Positions 46,854 to 57,444 of a DNA stretch of 64,000 bases are shown here, one piece after another. Within the stretch, counting starts at the first letter, position 1; each line of letters opens with the position of its first letter. Position numbers and translations under genes: made by a program. The stretch is from Bimastos eiseni (lineage: Eukaryota; Annelida; Clitellata; Crassiclitellata; Lumbricidae), in contig OY365811.1 of the NCBI GenBank assembly GCA_959347315.1, positions 38,177,346 to 38,241,345 of the forward strand, read 5' to 3'. The notes under the pieces were generated by a model. That model had not been told where the DNA came from, made no database searches, and saw nothing but the letters and a program-made list of their open reading frames with translations.

Positions 46854-49800
46854 AGTCTACCACCGCTATAATAACTATTACCACAACTTTGCAACTTCTA
46901 CCACTGTCCAATCACACTGCTGCTTCTACCACCGTCATTAACACCAACACCACCACACCACAATAACGACAACAACTACTACAACAACTGCAACCGTTAT
47001 TTTCATTGACTGATGAGTATGGCGACGACGATGATTATGATAACGATGATGATGAGTTTGTAAAGACTTCTTCGTTGCATCTGCTGCTCTTGATCTAGAT
47101 GATGTCACAACGATGCGGAGGAGTTCATCTGGAGTCAACGAAGATTCAGCCATCCGAGTCTCAGTCTACGCTTACACGCGACCAGTCAGATGGAACAGAA
47201 AAGGTAGAAGACAGTCCTATAATCCGTACTAGAGATCTGCAGTCGACCCCGGGACCCACCACTTCCTACCGAGCAGCGAGTTTCGCAATTCTGTGCCATC
47301 GATCGTATAATTATCATCCAGAGAACCCAATGCCATTGTTATCATCCAGCTACTTTCCTAAGACAATCAAACATCTCCATCTGATGAGACAGACAGAGAA
47401 GCAGTCGAACTTATAGGGACTATATTTCTTAAGTCTTTCCTCTTTCTTTGGGAGGGCCTCTGAATAATTATCTTGGAGATGCGCTATGCAAATTTGCTTG
47501 ATTGATTGATTAATTGCTTGATTGATTGATTAATTGCTTGATTGATCAATTAATTGCTTGATTGATTGATTAATTGCTTGATTGATTGATTAATTGCTTG
47601 ATTGATCAATTAATTGCTTGATTGATTGATTAATTGATTGATTGATCAATTAATTGCTTGATTGCTTGATTAATTGATTGATTGATTAATTAATTGATTG
47701 ATTGATTGATTGCCGTAGCATCATCTAGACCAGCGTAGAGCAGATATCTTGAAGGGGCGATATACAAATGTTCGATTACATCACTTTAAATTACATTACT
47801 ATTAGTACATATACTTTGCATTGCCTGACATTGCATTACATTAAATTACTACTGCATTTACCTTACATTGCAGTACACATGCGATTAGCTCTCTGTTTCA
47901 ATGGACTAGTCTTCTGGATCTTATCCCGACGACCGCATGGCTTTAGTGCGCCATCGATTGTTGCCTTTAGCAACAGGCACTGGTCCTACAGAGCATTTAC
48001 CAATTAAAAGTTACAGTGATAATAATTTTGGTTCTTGTCTGGCTGTAATTACCAAGCATTGTTTCCTATACTATCGGCTCCAATAGACCAACAAGTTCGT
48101 AGTTAGACCAGAGGCGGCGATCCCGGGGGAGGGGATCGAGTGGGGCAAGTCCCCCACCTTTTACAGAGAGGGTACACGTTATACGTTTGTCCCTCCCCCA
48201 CATTTTACTCCTCTCATTGAGTTTCCCTCCACCTGTCAAACGAGATTGCCGCCTCTGAGAGTGACAATACTCGCAATATCGCAATAATCTTGCATCTGTG
48301 ATTATGTGCTTTTGTGTCACAGACGCAAAGAAGTTGATCAGCACCCTGGTGATCAGTCGGAACTCGGTCTTGACCGGGATATTGCGACTGGACATCCGAG
48401 GAGCCGTGGAGGAGTGGATGCGTCGACCCAATCGCAACCACGGACTCAAGGTCACCGTTGCACTAGGACACAACCAAATGATTCATCCGTTCGACATCTT
48501 TGAAAGAATCAACTGCAGTTCAACTGTCACAGGTGAGAAGAGCTCCCTGATTGCTACATGTGTACGTTTCCAATTGTCTCGTGACTATAACAGTTTAAAT
48601 TGTAAAATTCATAATAGTGATTGTTACTTTATGTGTGTCTCTGTTAATAGTGTTGCTAAGTAAGTAGTTGCAGTTTAACGACACTGATGGATAACAAAGA
48701 TCATTAGCGTCGCCAACTTCCTTTATCCAGGCTTGGGACTGGCACTACCTGAGTTCTTCCAGCGGAGGAGTTGTGCTGCTACGTGAGAAGACGTCATTTA
48801 TATATGGCTAAACATCCTATATATATATACATCACTCCTTATTAGTTTGCATACGAGGTTGCACTATAACGTCTATAATGAATATTCATTAACAATTTAT
48901 AATCGCATAGCCAGAAGTAGAAGGAGGAGGGGAAGAAGGAGGAAGAGAAGTTCGAGAGGAGCAGTCTCTTTTGGTGGCCTGTGAGATAGCATCATTGACA
49001 TGAAGTGTAAACTGCTTCGTTTTCTTAGACTTGGTATACGAGGGTGGGTCAGAGTTTTCCAAGGGATGGGTCGACCATCATCCGGGTCGGGTTGAGTCAG
49101 GCCGGGTCGGGTCACGAATATATGTAGATTAGGCGGGTCGGATTGGGTCGGGTCCCAAACCCGGACCCGTTTCGACCCACCAATTTTTTACAGAGCTTAA
49201 TTTTCAACTCTGTGCTATTCATAATGTTAGTCAGCTGCCACTAAATAAATTAAATATGGCGAAGGAAAACGTAGGGAAACATTTGGATTTGTTCCTTTTT
49301 ACACCGAATTCGGTTCAAGCTGTCGCATGGAATAATTTATCATGAATTGATGAAAGAGCGAAACTTGCGAAAAGTCAGAGGATTTTTACAAGCGTTGGAG
49401 CTAGCTTAGGATGTAACGCTGGGACGTGCAGACCGGACTCTTGCGTACTCCAAAAATATCAGGAGTTCTTTTGCATATACTTATAGAAAAATAAGTTGCG
49501 GCCATTTTAAATGGAATAAACGAAGGGTATCTTCCCTGGTACATTGAACTACGTTCTCACAAATCAATATTACGATCATATATATGGCGGTCTGACTGTT
49601 TTGCGTTTTTATGACATTAGAGTTTGACTATAAATAATATTAGTAAAATGAGCACTAAAGGCTGGTCGGGTCGAGTCGGATTGGGTCGGATCATGTACGT
49701 CATGGGTCGGGTCGGGTCAAATATTTAGGGTTAGAAGTTAGGTCGGTTCCATTTTCGAAGGGTCAGATTTGGTCGGGTCATGAAAATTAGGCCCTTCTAC

Positions 49801-52800
49801 AACTCTGGGGTGGGCGACCGGTCCTCTCATTCGCCGTATGATTTTCTCACCGAATTTACGGTTGATATATTCACAGGAACGAATGAACCAATTTCTGCTC
49901 TGGTGGGAATCTGAACCTCGTAGCTGTCGGATGACACCCCATCACTATGAAACAAACCATCTGTGTTTTCTTTCAGGATCGCCTCCAGTTCTTGGTTTTC
50001 CGGCATCATCTGCCCAGCATCATGAGTCCATTGATTCTATTGAGCTGGCGGGCAACGTGACGACCCTACCTGCCACGTTCCTCGATATCGTAACGGTAGA
50101 CGTACCCAGGAGAAGTCGGTCGGGTCGGGCGTCAAGAGACCTACATACGTATAGTCAAAGGACCTACTGCTCCCTAGAGAAAATATTCATCTCGTTCGCA
50201 GGTATCACACCCGCACTGCATCCGAGTGAATTGTCTTTGATTATCGTAGAAAGATAATACATTATTATAGCAATAGTAAGAATTGTAGGTCTAGTAATAG
50301 GTGCCGTAATAAATATCTTCTTAATTAATACTCAAGTCCATGAGGTATCATACGTACCTCGCAGCATGAAATAATAATAATAATTATAATAAAAATAATA
50401 ATATCATTATCATGAATAATCAACAATAGTAATTACTTAATGTGTTTGTCATTCTGTAACGTTTCACTTACTCGCCGAGAGTTTCCTCAAAATCTTACTG
50501 CATCCGGTGCTATTGCGTCCGTCATATGTAAGCTTCAAGGTTCGCAGGGCGTGTCGCATGCAAATAAGGTTCAACCTGTCATTTTTCACGGGAAAACGTG
50601 TATGAGTTATACATCGTGCAATGCAGTATATTGAATAGTAACTTATTAGATGAAACTCCAGAACAGCGCCAATTGCGGTTGAATATAGAGCGAATGCAAA
50701 TACGGAGAGCTCGTCAAAGTCGACAACTCTTCAGCGCTGTGGCGTATATGCAATGTGACGCTGTCTCACTCGTATTATTTTCCATTGAATTTATCTTTCT
50801 TCAGCCTCGTTTACAATATGTCCCATAGATCGATCGATCGACTGATTGCAATTTGATTGATTCTCGTAGACTTTGGTTGGAGCGATTGGGTCGTTCAACC
50901 GAAGGGGTTCGAAACCGGATTCTGTCGAGGAACGTGCTCGAAGAGAACCGGAGCAAGAACGAAATTCCCAGATGATCTCAAGGTACTCTACTCTCACTTT
51001 CGATCTCGACTGATGTTTGTGCATTTGATATGTGATAGACATATTTGGCAAATGATAGACGGTCATCCCCCAAAAAAAAACTTGGTCAAAAATTGAGAAC
51101 TAATAGTGTACCATTGTACCTCATACTTTCCTTTAACCCTACCATTTACCAATCGTACCATTTACCAATTTTACCATTTACCAGTCTTACCAACCAATCC
51201 TACCACATAGGCCTACCAATCTTAGCATTTACGCCTACCAATCTTGCCATTTATCAATCTCACCATTTACCGTACCTTACTGGACTTTTCTTTATATTCT
51301 TGCCTGGTACTTCAAGCTATAACTCGGCCCTGACGCTGTCAATCCAACAAGAAATAACGCTCGTTCAAACAGAATAGGCTTCGATCACTTGCAGAACAGA
51401 GAAAGAGTCGGGCTGACTATAGCCCGCTCCTGGTTTTATGAGGAGTGTTGTTGCAGGCCAGAGGACCGACGAAAATAAAGCTTCTGTGCTTGACTGTAGA
51501 GAAACGAAGGGATCTGCGGCCATAAACAGACGAAGCAGAGAGACAAAATTAACCAAGATAAGATGAGGAAAATTCTCACCAAGGAGTTTCGCATGAAAGC
51601 TAGTCTAAAATTCGATGCATTGCGAGATAGAGCTGATAGACAACCTGTGCAAGGCATCTCAAAAGTAGACTCACATAAAAATTATGACCTAGTTATCACA
51701 CAAGTAGGCTCACGTATGACCTACTTTCACACAAGTAGGCTAAGATATTATGACCACATTTCAGGATTCCATTAAGCAGATGAGCATAAACAATACGAAT
51801 GAGAGCGAACCGTAAGTTCAAAGCAAGACAGGAGTCCCAGTCCCAGACCAGAATAGATTGCATCAACAATATTCGATTCTGCAGTAGCTGAAAACGGGAA
51901 TCAGCACATAAACAGCCTCTCTCTCTCTCTATGTACTAAGCGATGGTCTGCCCTTGTAACAAGAATTAATCCCAAGTCTCGTGCAGAGGTACAGAATGTC
52001 ACGTAAGGAAAAGCACAGTCGTGCAAGGGATATAAAGAAGCCAAGCTAAGATAGGTCCCTGCGGGAGTCCGGAGCACAAGGAAGCAAGGAAAGAGCGTAG
52101 ACCCAAGGAAACCGACCTGTGAAAGGCCATAGAAAAAAGAGCGAATCCTGCAGAGCGGGAAGAGTCCCAAAATGCCAAAACAGGCATCCGAGCGTATTAA
52201 GAAAATTGAATAATCTACGGTGTGAAAAGCGACGCCAACAGAGAGAAGAGCCAGCTGATAAGGTGTCTTACACTTTCAGTGGCATGAAATCTACGTTATC
52301 CCGACTAGTCCTTTCTTGCTCTACAGTCTGGCTGCTCTACTACCTTTCCTTTTACCGTTCTTTTTACCACACTTTGCCATGCTCCACCTTCTACCAGCTC
52401 CCTATCCTTGTCATTCACCTTACCTTTCACCATATCTTCCCTTGCTCTGCCTCTTACCCTATAATTTACCTTGTAACCGTTACCATACCTTTCCTTGCTC
52501 TGTTTTTACTCTTACCTTATACCTTACCTGTTACCATACCTTCCCTTGCTCTGCCTCTTACTTTACTCTTTACCTTACCTCTACCATACCTTCCGTTGCC
52601 CTGCCTCTGTCCTTACCTTTTACCTTACCTGTTACCATACCTTCTCCATACCTTTCCTTGCTCTGCCTCTTACCTTACCATTCATCTTACCTTTTACCGT
52701 ACATTCCCTTGCTCTGCCTCTATCCTTACCTTTTTCCGTACCTTTGACCATACCTTCCCTTGCCCTGCCTCTATCCTTACATTTTCCTTACCTTTTACCA

Positions 52801-52987
52801 TACCTTCCCTTGCTTAATCTGATGTGACGTGTCGTTGTTTGTCAATTCGTAGTCACTCGGTTTGAGCGAATGTTGTGGTCCCGTCAGAGCCAAATCTCTC
52901 AGCGTCCTTCACTACAGCGATCGAAACAGACTTTCCATCACCGTCTTCGACGACTTCATCGTTTCAGAATGTGGCTGCAGACGCTGA
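42511..52987 (+). CDS. Secreted TGF-beta superfamily ligand, 479 aa precursor (8 exons)
   Basis: Exons: 42511-42800, 45612-45817, 46462-46617, 47099-47203, 48323-48532, 49977-50201, 50870-50982 and 52853-52987 (TGA). Every junction keeps phase, totalling 480 codons. The ATG is followed by a signal peptide (SVLIVFLLLGSIF). The propeptide shows family landmarks: AIQHEILDRLGLRRRPNV (latency alpha-helix region), VADLRLRTK, and LDIRGAVEEWM then NRNHGLKV. Furin-type sites RRSR (367-370) and RASR (373-376) precede the mature domain. The domain has the seven knot cysteines at 387, 416, 420, 442, 443, 475 and 477, with GWSDWVVQPKGFETGFCRGTC and a CGC terminus. C1-C2 spacing (29) equals that of BMP ligands, but C3-C4 is only 22 residues against about 31 in BMP2, so the wrist-helix region is short. 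N-glycosylation sequons lie at N121, N126 and N349. It should act as a dimeric extracellular ligand for type I/II receptor kinases. Subfamily is not assigned; parts resemble BMP, Nodal and Lefty. Confidence 0.9.
43033..43297. mobile_element. Foldback/MITE-like element in TGF-beta intron 1
   Basis: The ends are inverted copies of a TCCGAAGGTTCKATRATYCCGA-like motif (43034-43054 and, reversed, 43270-43297). Inside, a perfect 15-bp inverted pair ACTAGAAGCTGGATT (43137-43151) and AATCCAGCTTCTAGT (43244-43258) is present. The terminal motif is related to the 16-bp minisatellite at 37757-37948. Confidence 0.5.
44332..44395. repeat. (CTT)n tract
   Basis: A pure run of CTT units with one CTA, within a longer pyrimidine-rich stretch to about 44720, in TGF-beta intron 1. 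Poly-Phe or poly-Leu frames here are artefacts. Confidence 0.9.
44854..44900. repeat. (TA)n microsatellite
   Basis: Uninterrupted alternating TA, followed by a TA-rich flank to about 45010. Confidence 0.95.
45035..45425. repeat. (GA)/(GACA)/(GATA) and (GT)n compound tract
   Basis: Purine-rich GACAGA/GAGAGA sequence ends in (GAGC)n and (GT)n. It ends about 190 bp before TGF-beta exon 2. Confidence 0.9.
46138..46434 (-). mobile_element. Full-length tRNA-derived SINE, family 1, minus orientation
   Basis: Read on the minus strand the head is GGCACGGTAGCCGATTAG (A-box region) and GATTTCGATCCTG (B-box-like). The body contains ACCTTCATCAAGTCATTCAC, shared with 7731-7965, and the tail is GGAGGCGCTATATAAACGT. 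It ends about 30 bp before TGF-beta exon 3. Confidence 0.65.
46630..46960. repeat. (ACT)n trinucleotide tract in TGF-beta intron 3
   Basis: ACT/ACA repeats with long pure (ACT)n at about 46777-46853. It occupies most of the intron between exons 3 and 4. Confidence 0.9.
47435..47765. repeat. LINE-type tail motif with a GATT/TTAA minisatellite
   Basis: GGGAGGGCCTCTGAATAATT and GAGATGCGCTATGCAAAT, the tail motif seen after the LINE at 20555-20815, are followed by about ten 20-bp units (TTGCTTGATTGATTGATTAA and variants) to about 47712. A second tail (ATATCTTGAAGGGGCGATAT) lies at 47742-47761. This is typical of a retroelement whose 3' microsatellite has expanded. Confidence 0.75.
48109..48257. 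mobile_element. hAT-like MITE, 149 bp, in TGF-beta intron 4
   Basis: Termini CAGAGGCGGCGATC (48109-48122) and, reversed from 48257, CAGAGGCGGCAATC, 13 of 14 identical. The 8-bp flanks are AGTTAGAC and AGAGTGAC, 5 of 8 identical, so a decayed target-site duplication is possible. It ends 65 bp before exon 5. Confidence 0.6.
48690..48765 (+). mobile_element. SINE-like repeat fragment, family 3
   Basis: Contains GATAACAAAGATCATTAGCG and CAGGCTTGGGACTGGCACTA, the shared block of four loci in this window. Confidence 0.55.
49015..49935 (-). mobile_element. SINE, family 2, split by a hAT-like insertion
   Basis: The left part (49015-49049) reads TTTCTTAGACTTGGTATACG and the right part resumes after 49807 with GCGACCGGTCCTCTCATTCG, the same order as in the uninterrupted copy at 40870-41105. 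A B-box-like GGTTCAGATTCCC lies at about 49904-49916 on the minus strand. Confidence 0.55.
49050..49807. mobile_element. Non-autonomous hAT-like element, 758 bp, with 8-bp target-site duplication
   Basis: Termini are CAGAGTTTTCCAAGGG and, reversed, CAGAGTTGTAGAAGGG, 13 of 16 identical. The flanking 8-mers are GGGTGGGT (49042-49049) and GGGTGGGC (49808-49815), 7 of 8 identical. Both subterminal regions are packed with GGGTCGGGT and GGTCGGATTGGGTC repeats, as expected of hAT subterminal transposase-binding repeats. No transposase frame is present. Confidence 0.75.
51115..51280. repeat. ACCATTTACCAATC-type minisatellite in TGF-beta intron 7
   Basis: About eight imperfect units of roughly 16-20 bp (TACCATTTACCAATCG and variants). 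Confidence 0.7.
52330..52815. repeat. Degenerate pyrimidine-rich minisatellite before the last TGF-beta exon
   Basis: Imperfect copies of about 40 bp built from ACCATACCTTCCCTTGCTCT and GCCTCTTACCTTACC. The array ends about 40 bp before the acceptor of exon 8, so it supplies the pyrimidine-rich context of that splice site. The plus-strand frames open across it are artefacts. Confidence 0.8.
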
Positions 52988-54243
52988 CCATGATCATCAC
53001 CTCCTCCACACTGCCACCCCATCCTACCTGAAAATTCCCCTACACCATCAGACCAAGTTGACCAACTCATCTGGGTGCGATCGGTGGGGCAACGCGGAGA
53101 AGAAATGTGCGTGAAAATTGTACATTCGTTTGGAGGTATTATCGGAGTTAAAGGCATGAAGGACCCTTGGCCAAAAATTGGGAGAAATGGGCCCCCGTTG
53201 TGGGTGGCAGCTGTCTGAATCTGTGGGTAAAGAAACGAGGAAAATGCGGGTGAAAATCTGCTTTAAGTTAGAGACAAAATGAACTACTTTGGGTAAATGC
53301 CCATGGGGCACAAAAGATGAAAGAGAAATTAATGGAGAAAATGTGTTTCACAGGCAGACGTCTGAACCGATGGGTGAAAAGCCTCATGGGTGGTGAGATT
53401 TTAGTTATTGAATCAGTTTCATTTACCACAATTACCATTTTGTAATCACAGTTTAGCTTTAACAAAAGACAATCTCTGTTCTTGTTGAACAATTCCGTGT
53501 GTTGATGTTTGAGCATAATGTCAAGAATTAATAGATTTTAAGGCCTAGGTTTAGGATTCATTTACAGTTTTAGAGCGTTCTCCAACTCATTATTGATTGC
53601 TCTTTAACGCTAGGAGCCCGAAATATTTTCTGCCTAGAAGCAAGGAATTTTCAGTGTTGCGGCCCGGAATTTCCAGCCTAGGGGCCTTGAATTTCTGCCT
53701 AGGGCCCAGAATTTTCTGCCTTGGGCTCGGGATTTCTGTCGGCGGATCTGGCAATGAAAGTGTTGGCCGACTGAAAACGATTGTAAATCAATGCAGCTTG
53801 TCGTTAAAGTTTTTAAGAATTAACTTATTATTATCCATATTAGTAATTATTATGTACGAGACAAAATCCTATTGGATGGATAGTGATAATTGATGTTGTA
53901 CTTAATATTATTTTATTAATAATTTTATTTACTCAAAGCAGTCAGTTGAGCATAAATCGTGCACAGTTCTGCTTGACGGATTTAACAAATTTCCTTTTAG
54001 ACCATTTACTGAGAAAAGCGTATCGAGTTTCTAGAGAAATATTGACTCGTGTGTTCTTGGTTGTGTGTTGTAAATTCTCTTCAAACTCAGGACTAGCGTC
54101 AAGTTCTAGATTCAATTTCCTCTCATGCACCAGCCAGACTTTAATTCATTCAGTAAATGCTCAACAATAAACTATCAGACAGTTACAAAATGTTACATTT
54201 CAGAGCTATATAATTGTCATCAGCCCGTCTCCAATGTGCTCAT
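52988..54243. other. 3' flank of the TGF-beta gene
   Basis: No coding exon is recognised. A short tandem series of about five 23-28 bp units (GCCCGGAATTTCCAGCCTAG, GGCCCAGAATTTTCTGCCTT and similar) lies at 53612-53740. Confidence 0.4.
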
Positions 54244-55095
54244 TAGGGCATAACCAAGTAGACAATTTTCACCGGGTACCGAATCCGAGTATTTGGATAA
54301 CTATTTGCCGGATCCGGGTACGAACCGAATAGTAGCGGCAAATGTGGTCAGCGAGTAGTGGTGACGCTGGCCTTGAAAATTTGGTACACAATAGTGGAAA
54401 TACGCATGTTGCGCACATGATGTTCATTTAAAACATATTGAAAGATCTACAAAAAATTGATCTTTTATCTTTCTTTTGCTTTGCAATTGCGTATTTTGCT
54501 TTCGTGCAGCGCTGCCGCTATCAGCGAGTACCAACCGTAGGCAAAGCGTAGTAAACCTGCCATCTGCACGGCTACGGAGAACTATCTATGGTAAACGCAG
54601 AGTCTATAGCAACATCCTTCATATAGCGTATTGTCGCACTCTAGGCTATAACAATATATTTATTATAATAACTTAATTTGTCAAAAAACTGTAAAACCTT
54701 GTTATAAAATTTGAAATATGAAGGTATCAACAATGTCTTTACTATCTACGGTTTACGAAAGTGGGTGGAGCCAATTCACGCGGGGAAATTACTGATTTGA
54801 TTGCCACTTGGGGAATGCAACCAAAAGAAATTAAAATGTATAAATTAACATCATTATTCTAAAGAAAATTCAATTGAACGTTAAGTTCTTGTTTAATTAA
54901 TCAATAACTTAGATGTAAGTCCGTTAGTCCTAAATTTATTTGATGAAAAAATATTATTTTATCCACAAAAATAATTTTTTTCGAAAAAAGTTATTTTTAG
55001 ATATTTGCGGGGTAATATTTCCCGAGACAAATACTTCCGAATAGTCCAATATTCGGCCGAGGTGAATATCCGAGGCGATTTCCGGTTCTGCCCTA
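54244..55095. mobile_element. Non-autonomous hAT-like element, 852 bp, with 8-bp target-site duplication
   Basis: Termini TAGGGCATAACC (54244-54255) and, reversed from 55095, TAGGGCAGAACC, 11 of 12 identical. The flanks are GTGCTCAT (54236-54243) and CTGCTCAT (55096-55103), 7 of 8 identical. Both subterminal regions carry GAATCCGAGTATTTGG / GAATATTGGACTATTCGG-like blocks. No transposase frame is recognised. Confidence 0.7.
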
Positions 55096-55268
55096 CTGCT
55101 CATCATCTTACAATTCCCAGCCGCAGCATCCTTAGATCGCATCGTAATCGAGAGATGTCTGTGGCAGCAACTGATACAATCATCATCTTGCGAATAGGCC
55201 AATAGTTGATCTCGGTATTAAGCCAAAGACTTACAAAAACGTATCCGAAACAAATGTACTTTGGAGCC

Positions 55269-55973
55269 GTTCATAAATGACGTCGCGCGCCTAGGGGGTA
55301 AGAGGTCAACAATTTGTGACGAAGTTTAACATAGGGGAGGGATCGACGAAATGTGACGTCACATCGTCGCATCAAACATCAAAATGCGTAATTTTATTAA
55401 AAACTTACACTCAATTAAACAAGTTCCACTTAATAAGCAGATATTGTACCACAATAAATAATTATTTAACAACAATAATCATGATTATTGTATTCTTAAT
55501 TTTTGGATTGCCTGTATTTTACGCCCGCTGTCCAGTTTGGGGTTTTGGAAGTGAGGCAGCCATCAATTATTCCGCCTAAACGCACAAGCCACAGAGAGTC
55601 GCTGAAAGGAAGAAAATGGAGAGTGTTTGGATTGGATATTATTTATTCCATGAAGGAGCATTTTGCTTCACCTTGGAAGAATGGACAGGCATAGAGTTTT
55701 GGATTGTTTCTAGTAATTGTTTTTAGACATTGAAAAAATTGTAACGATTCTGCCAGAGTCTGCATCTTGAAGAATGCATATGATTGTAATAATTATACTT
55801 TCTCCATTTTTCTTCCTTCTACTATTATGGTTTCTAGTGCTTTTCTAGTCAATATTATTTATTAGATTACATTCTGGTCAGCTGGTTTTCTTGGAGCAGA
55901 GGTCAGAGCATTGAGGGGTGACGAAAAATAGGGGTCAAAAATCGTCAAAATTTGCGTGACGTCATTTATGGAC
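55269..55973. mobile_element. DNA transposon (MITE-like) with CATAAATGACGTC termini
   Basis: CATAAATGACGTCGCGC near 55272-55288 and, reversed, CATAAATGACGTCACGC near 55954-55970 form terminal inverted repeats. Both are followed by GGGGG.GGTCA / TGACCCC-like sequence and GTGACG..TTTGTGAC blocks. Family and target-site duplication are not determined. Confidence 0.6.
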
Positions 55974-57178
55974 ACCTCTTTGGACATAAATATTAGTAAA
56001 ACTATGCATGTATTTAAAATCGAGGCAGTCTATATGCAAATTATGAAGATATAAATAGCATAAATGTAGATCATGATCTAGTTATGTAAACCGTAAACGT
56101 ATTCAATGTATTAAGACTGTATCCCTTGAGCAGCTTTCAACTTGTCTCACTGTGTACTGTGTAGATCTAAATACCATCGTATTAACATGTAACAACAGTC
56201 TGCCGGACTCGGCCTATAATTCCTAATAATTTAAATTAAATACTGACGCCAGTGTCATTCAAGGCTGAGTAATCAAGAGGATTTCATAATTGACACATCC
56301 GACCTTTGTCCTATAATCATCCTCAAAATCGTCTTTCCCAATACGCTGATGATGATTCTTGCCTCTTCAATGGATCACACTCCCATCATCACACGCGGCT
56401 GAAACAGAACTTACACAATCCGCATGTCTGCATTTGGTCATGAAGCATGATCTATTAGTCTATCTCATTTTCAAACTAACCATCGATCACCGATAGTCAT
56501 CCTTGCTCCAATAAATATTATGATCACTGATGAGAAGATGGATGAGTGTGTGGATTGATTGATTGATTGATTGACAGATGAAGAAGTGAAGGCATGGATG
56601 GATGAGAGGATGGACGGATGTCTGGATGAATGGATGGGTGAATATATGGATAGATAAATTGGTGGATGGATGAATGAATGGATGGATGAATGAGTAAATG
56701 GATGTGTTGATGGCTGGATGGGTTTGAATGGATTTGAGGGTTGAGTAGATAATTTGGACAATTTTGTATAAACTACCCATTGAAGACTGAAAACGTCATC
56801 GAAAACACAAACCTTTGATGAAAGTTTCTGTCCCGTAAAGTAATTAATAATTCCTTCTTCAACTCTGTCCGCTAGATCTAGTCACCAGAGACAGCTTCCC
56901 AATAATAATAAAAACCTATTTAGGCGTAGCGCAACTAACGCTGATAAGTGTCCTAGTCTTAAACAGTAGCCTTACGTCAATATTTTAACTGTTCGTGTAA
57001 ACAATGGAACTAATTGCTTTTATAGTCTCATAGACCCTGACATCGTAATGTCCCTCGACACGCGACGACTACTTTCTACTGCTTGCATCTGCTCTTCAAC
57101 ATAACTCAATTCATCATCCAAAACTCAACGACTCCCTTTAGCTCTCGTGCTCCCTGCATGCGTATAGAACGTGCGTAT
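55974..57178. other. Gene-free region
   Basis: A (GATG)/(GATT)-type degenerate repeat lies at 56530-56730; the open frames there (IHPSIHPF) are artefacts. Nothing else is recognised. Confidence 0.45.
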
Positions 57179-57444
57179 AGGGCATAATAATTATGTCAAA
57201 CTAAATTGTAAATTTTCAAAGCAGTGATGATTAATTATTATGCATCGTTGCGATGCATAATAATTAATCATCACTGCTTTGAAAATTTACAATTTAGTTT
57301 GACATAATTATTATGCCCTCTATGATATTATGGTCCTAAAAGCCACAGTGTGCGCGATAATAATTATCGCGCGCGCTGTGGATTATAAGGACCATAATTT
57401 CATAGAGGGCATAATAAATATGTCTAACTAAATTGTAAATTTTC
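57179..57444. repeat. Double palindrome with three copies of a 39-bp unit
   Basis: A perfect inverted repeat has 69-nt arms (57179-57247 and 57251-57319) and a 3-base loop (TTG). A second, imperfect palindrome spans 57315-57410, centred on GATAATAATTATC. The 39-bp unit starting AGGGCATAATAATTATGTCA occurs three times: direct at 57179, inverted ending at 57319, and direct again at 57406-57444 with two substitutions. No open frame of note. Confidence 0.9.

Noticed and set aside
52119..52827. 232-codon frame of Leu/Pro/Tyr-rich sequence upstream of TGF-beta exon 8
   Set aside because: Degenerate pyrimidine-rich minisatellite inside intron 7; three frames are open in parallel and none has a domain.
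52875..53114. Plus-strand frame over the last TGF-beta exon
   Set aside because: It is an alternative frame; the frame giving the CC and CGC knot cysteines is the real one and ends at 52987.
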